A stretch of DNA of 7,045 bases from Pseudomonadota bacterium (GTDB taxonomy: Bacteria; Pseudomonadota; Gammaproteobacteria; Burkholderiales; Burkholderiaceae_D): contig JAEXJM010000048.1 in NCBI GenBank assembly GCA_023449275.1, forward strand, positions 1 to 7,045. The letters are read 5' to 3'. Below, piece after piece: positions 4,743 through 7,045 of the stretch. The notes beneath the pieces were generated by a model that had not been told where the DNA came from, did not search any database, and worked only from the letters and a program-made list of their open reading frames with translations. Within the stretch, counting starts at the first letter, position 1; each line of letters opens with the position of its first letter. Position numbers and translations under genes: made by a program.

Positions 4743-7045
4743 ATGACTGAAGAACAAGGAAAAATCGTTATCCGGGGCGCACGTACGCATAATCTGAAAA
4801 ACATTCAGATTGACTTGCCGCGTAACAAGCTGATTGTCATTACCGGACTGTCCGGCTCCGGAAAATCTTCGCTCGCATTCGATACGCTCTATGCCGAAGG
4901 GCAGCGCCGTTATGTGGAATCGCTGTCGGCGTATGCGCGCCAGTTTTTGCAGCTGATGGAAAAACCGGACGTCGATCTGATCGAGGGGCTTTCCCCGGCG
5001 ATCGCGATCGACCAGAAAGCATCGTCACACAACCCGCGCTCGACGATCGGGACCGTTACGGAAATCTACGATTACCTGCGTCTTTTGTATGCCCGCGTGG
5101 GAACACCGTTCTGTCCGGAACATCCGGAAAAACCGCTGGCTGCCCAGTCCGTTTCGCAAATGGTCGATGCTGTCATGGCCATGCCGGAAGGCACGCGGCT
5201 GATGATTATGGCTCCTGTCGTCGCCAACCGGAAAGGGGAACACGTCGATCTGTTCGAGCAGATGCAGGCACAGGGATACATCCGTTTCCGCGTGCAAAGC
5301 GGAACGAAAAAAGCGGCTGTTTTCGATGTGGACAGTATTCCGTCGCTCAAGAAAAATGAAAAACATACGATCGACGTCGTTGTTGACCGTGTGAAGGTCA
5401 ATCCGGACATCAAGCAGCGTCTGGCCGAAAGTTTCGAAACGGCATTGCGTCTGGCTGAGGGCCGTGCATTGACAGTTGATATGGACACCGGTGAGGAACA
5501 GGTTTTTTCCAACCAGTTCGCCTGCCCTGTGTGTGGCTATTCGATTCATGAGCTGGAACCACGACTGTTTTCATTCAATAACCCGATGGGTGCCTGCCCG
5601 GATTGTGACGGGCTCGGCCATATCGAATTTTTCGATCCGAAACGGATCGTGCTTCATCCCACCCTGCCACTGGCTTCGGGTGCGATCAAAAGCTGGGACA
5701 GGCGCAATCCGTTCTATTTCCAGTTGTTGCAGGCGCTCGCCGATCATTATCATTTCAACGTCGAAACGCCTTACGAGGATTTGCCGGAAGACATCCAAAA
5801 GGTCATCCTTTTCGGTTCCGGCAAGGAAAAGATCGCCTTCACCTATATCAACGGCCACGGTCGTCCATGGGTTCGGGAACATACGTTTGAAGGCGTCGTG
5901 AACAATCTGGAGCGGCGTTACCGCGAAACCGATTCGATGGCGGTACGCGAAGACCTTTCCAAACTGATTAATGAGCGGGAATGTCCGACCTGTCACGGTG
6001 CACGTTTGCGCGTGGAAGCCCGTTTCGTCAAGGTCGGCGATGGCGATCAGGCGAGAACAATCGATGAAATCACCCGGCTGCCGCTGAACGAGGCACTGGC
6101 CTATTTTGAAACATTGTCGCTGACCGGCGCTAAGAAAGAAATCGCGTCGCGTATCGTGAATGAAATCGTGTCGCGCCTGCACTTTCTGAATAATGTCGGG
6201 CTGGATTATCTTTCCCTCTCCCGCAGCGCGGAAACGCTCTCGGGTGGAGAATCGCAGCGTATCCGCCTGGCTTCGCAAATCGGCAGCGGCCTGACCGGAG
6301 TCATGTACGTACTGGATGAACCCTCCATCGGACTGCACCAGCGCGATAACGATCGCCTCATTGCGACCCTGAAGCATTTGCGTGACATCGGCAATACGGT
6401 CATTGTCGTCGAACATGACGAGGATGCCATCCGCACAGCCGACTTCATTGTCGATATGGGTATTGGCGCGGGCGTTCACGGCGGTAATGTCGTCGCCAGC
6501 GGGTCACCTGCCGACATTCTGGAATCGAAAGAATCCCTGACCGCAAAATACCTGAACGGTTCCTTGTCCATCCCGGTTCCGAAAAAACGGATCAAAAGGG
6601 ATACTGACAAACAACTCGTCATCAAGGGAGCTACGGGCAACAACCTGAAAAAAGTGACGCTGAAACTGCCGGTAGGCTTGCTGACCTGTGTCACGGGTGT
6701 CTCCGGTTCGGGTAAATCGACTCTTGTCAACGACACGCTCTATGCAGCCGTATCCCGTCACATTTACGGTTCCCAGACTGAACCGGCGCCTTTTGAATCC
6801 ATCGAGGGACTTGAACATTTCGACAAGGTCATTTCTGTCAATCAGGCGCCTATCGGCAGGACGCCGCGTTCGAATCCGGCAACTTATACCGGACTGTTCA
6901 CTCCGATCCGCGATCTGTTTGCAGGTGTTCCGCAGGCACGTGAACGGGGTTATACGGCTGGCCGTTTTTCGTTCAATGTCAAAGGCGGTCGCTGTGAATC
7001 CTGTCAGGGTGATGGCGTCATCAAGGTTGAAATGCACTTCCTGCC
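4743..7045 (+). CDS. uvrA: UvrABC excision repair protein A, partial at window end
   Basis: UvrA is the damage-sensing ATPase of nucleotide excision repair. It dimerises, scans DNA and loads UvrB. The first 767 residues are present (E. coli UvrA is 940), and the frame runs open off the edge. Visible motifs are Walker A 1 (GLSGSGKSS, K41), a four-cysteine zinc module (C261, C264, C285, C288), ABC signature LSGGES (499-504) followed by SQRIRLASQIG, Walker B YVLDEP (D525, E526), Walker A 2 (GVSGSGKST, K658) and the first half of the C-terminal zinc finger (CESC, 751-754). The N-terminus MTEEQGKIVIRGARTHNLKN aligns with known UvrA starts. The ATG has no ribosome-binding site. Upstream in-frame TTG codons (4725, 4734) are less likely. 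No frameshift or missing motif is seen. Confidence 0.98.
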   Translation, partial: MTEEQGKIVIRGARTHNLKNIQIDLPRNKLIVITGLSGSGKSSLAFDTLYAEGQRRYVESLSAYARQFLQLMEKPDVDLIEGLSPAIAIDQKASSHNPRSTIGTVTEIYDYLRLLYARVGTPFCPEHPEKPLAAQSVSQMVDAVMAMPEGTRLMIMAPVVANRKGEHVDLFEQMQAQGYIRFRVQSGTKKAAVFDVDSIPSLKKNEKHTIDVVVDRVKVNPDIKQRLAESFETALRLAEGRALTVDMDTGEEQVFSNQFACPVCGYSIHELEPRLFSFNNPMGACPDCDGLGHIEFFDPKRIVLHPTLPLASGAIKSWDRRNPFYFQLLQALADHYHFNVETPYEDLPEDIQKVILFGSGKEKIAFTYINGHGRPWVREHTFEGVVNNLERRYRETDSMAVREDLSKLINERECPTCHGARLRVEARFVKVGDGDQARTIDEITRLPLNEALAYFETLSLTGAKKEIASRIVNEIVSRLHFLNNVGLDYLSLSRSAETLSGGESQRIRLASQIGSGLTGVMYVLDEPSIGLHQRDNDRLIATLKHLRDIGNTVIVVEHDEDAIRTADFIVDMGIGAGVHGGNVVASGSPADILESKESLTAKYLNGSLSIPVPKKRIKRDTDKQLVIKGATGNNLKKVTLKLPVGLLTCVTGVSGSGKSTLVNDTLYAAVSRHIYGSQTEPAPFESIEGLEHFDKVISVNQAPIGRTPRSNPATYTGLFTPIRDLFAGVPQARERGYTAGRFSFNVKGGRCESCQGDGVIKVEMHFL

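Noticed and set aside
5571..6479. Long minus-strand ORF (302 aa) opposite uvrA, and others at 5025-5549, 6476-6736 and 6504-7037
   Set aside because: They lie wholly antisense to a strongly conserved uvrA reading frame, have no recognisable domains, and are the usual by-product of codon bias on the opposite strand.
6867..6876. Ten-base match CGTTCGAATC to the tRNA-Arg T loop, considered as attR
   Set aside because: It encodes the conserved PRSNPATYTG motif of UvrA and does not extend into the rest of the tRNA end, so it is coincidental.

Overview
The window suggests a betaproteobacterium of the order Burkholderiales with moderate G+C content. An Oxalobacter-like member of the Oxalobacteraceae is my best guess, made from the look of UvrA and SSB and not from a database match. 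It joins ordinary chromosomal genes (tRNA-Pro, tRNA-Arg, uvrA, probably ssb) to a block of small phage-type genes.

Layout. Positions 1-303 hold tRNA-Pro(TGG) with a good promoter, a hairpin terminator, a second promoter element, and tRNA-Arg(TCT). From 310 to about 4029 everything is read leftward (minus strand). In transcription order the genes are ssb, a 142-aa unknown, a Gp157-family phage protein, a 22-aa mini-gene, an ambiguous stretch rich in inverted repeats, a one-helix membrane protein resembling the tail of SPFH/band-7 proteins, a 115-aa unknown, a 50-aa Lar-like zinc protein, an 86-aa zinc-ribbon protein, an excisionase-type HTH protein and a tyrosine integrase. The integrase stops 7 nt from the tRNA-Arg CCA end. 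This order (attachment site, int, xis, small early genes, ssb) is that of the leftward early operon of a lambda-like temperate phage. No repressor, replication, structural or lysis genes are present, so I read it as a prophage remnant anchored in tRNA-Arg. From 4743 to the window end, uvrA is read rightward and is cut by the edge.

How the parts fit. ssb and uvrA are divergent neighbours, as in many proteobacteria, which argues that ssb is the host copy. Yet the first phage gene starts only 9 nt after the ssb stop, with its ribosome-binding site in the gap, which is what a phage operon would look like. One explanation is recombination between a phage ssb and the host ssb that deleted the rest of the prophage together with attR. 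The genes below ssb are packed by 1- to 4-nt stop/start overlaps, direct abutment and one 103-nt overlap (xis/int).

The 258-nt gap between ssb and uvrA carries a perfect LexA (SOS) box, CTGT-N8-ACAG, overlapping a putative uvrA promoter. The predicted transcript starts at or next to the ATG, so uvrA mRNA may be leaderless. I see no CRISPR array, insertion sequence, rRNA gene or defence system I can name. The least explained parts are the 142-aa and 115-aa proteins and the region 2783-3029.
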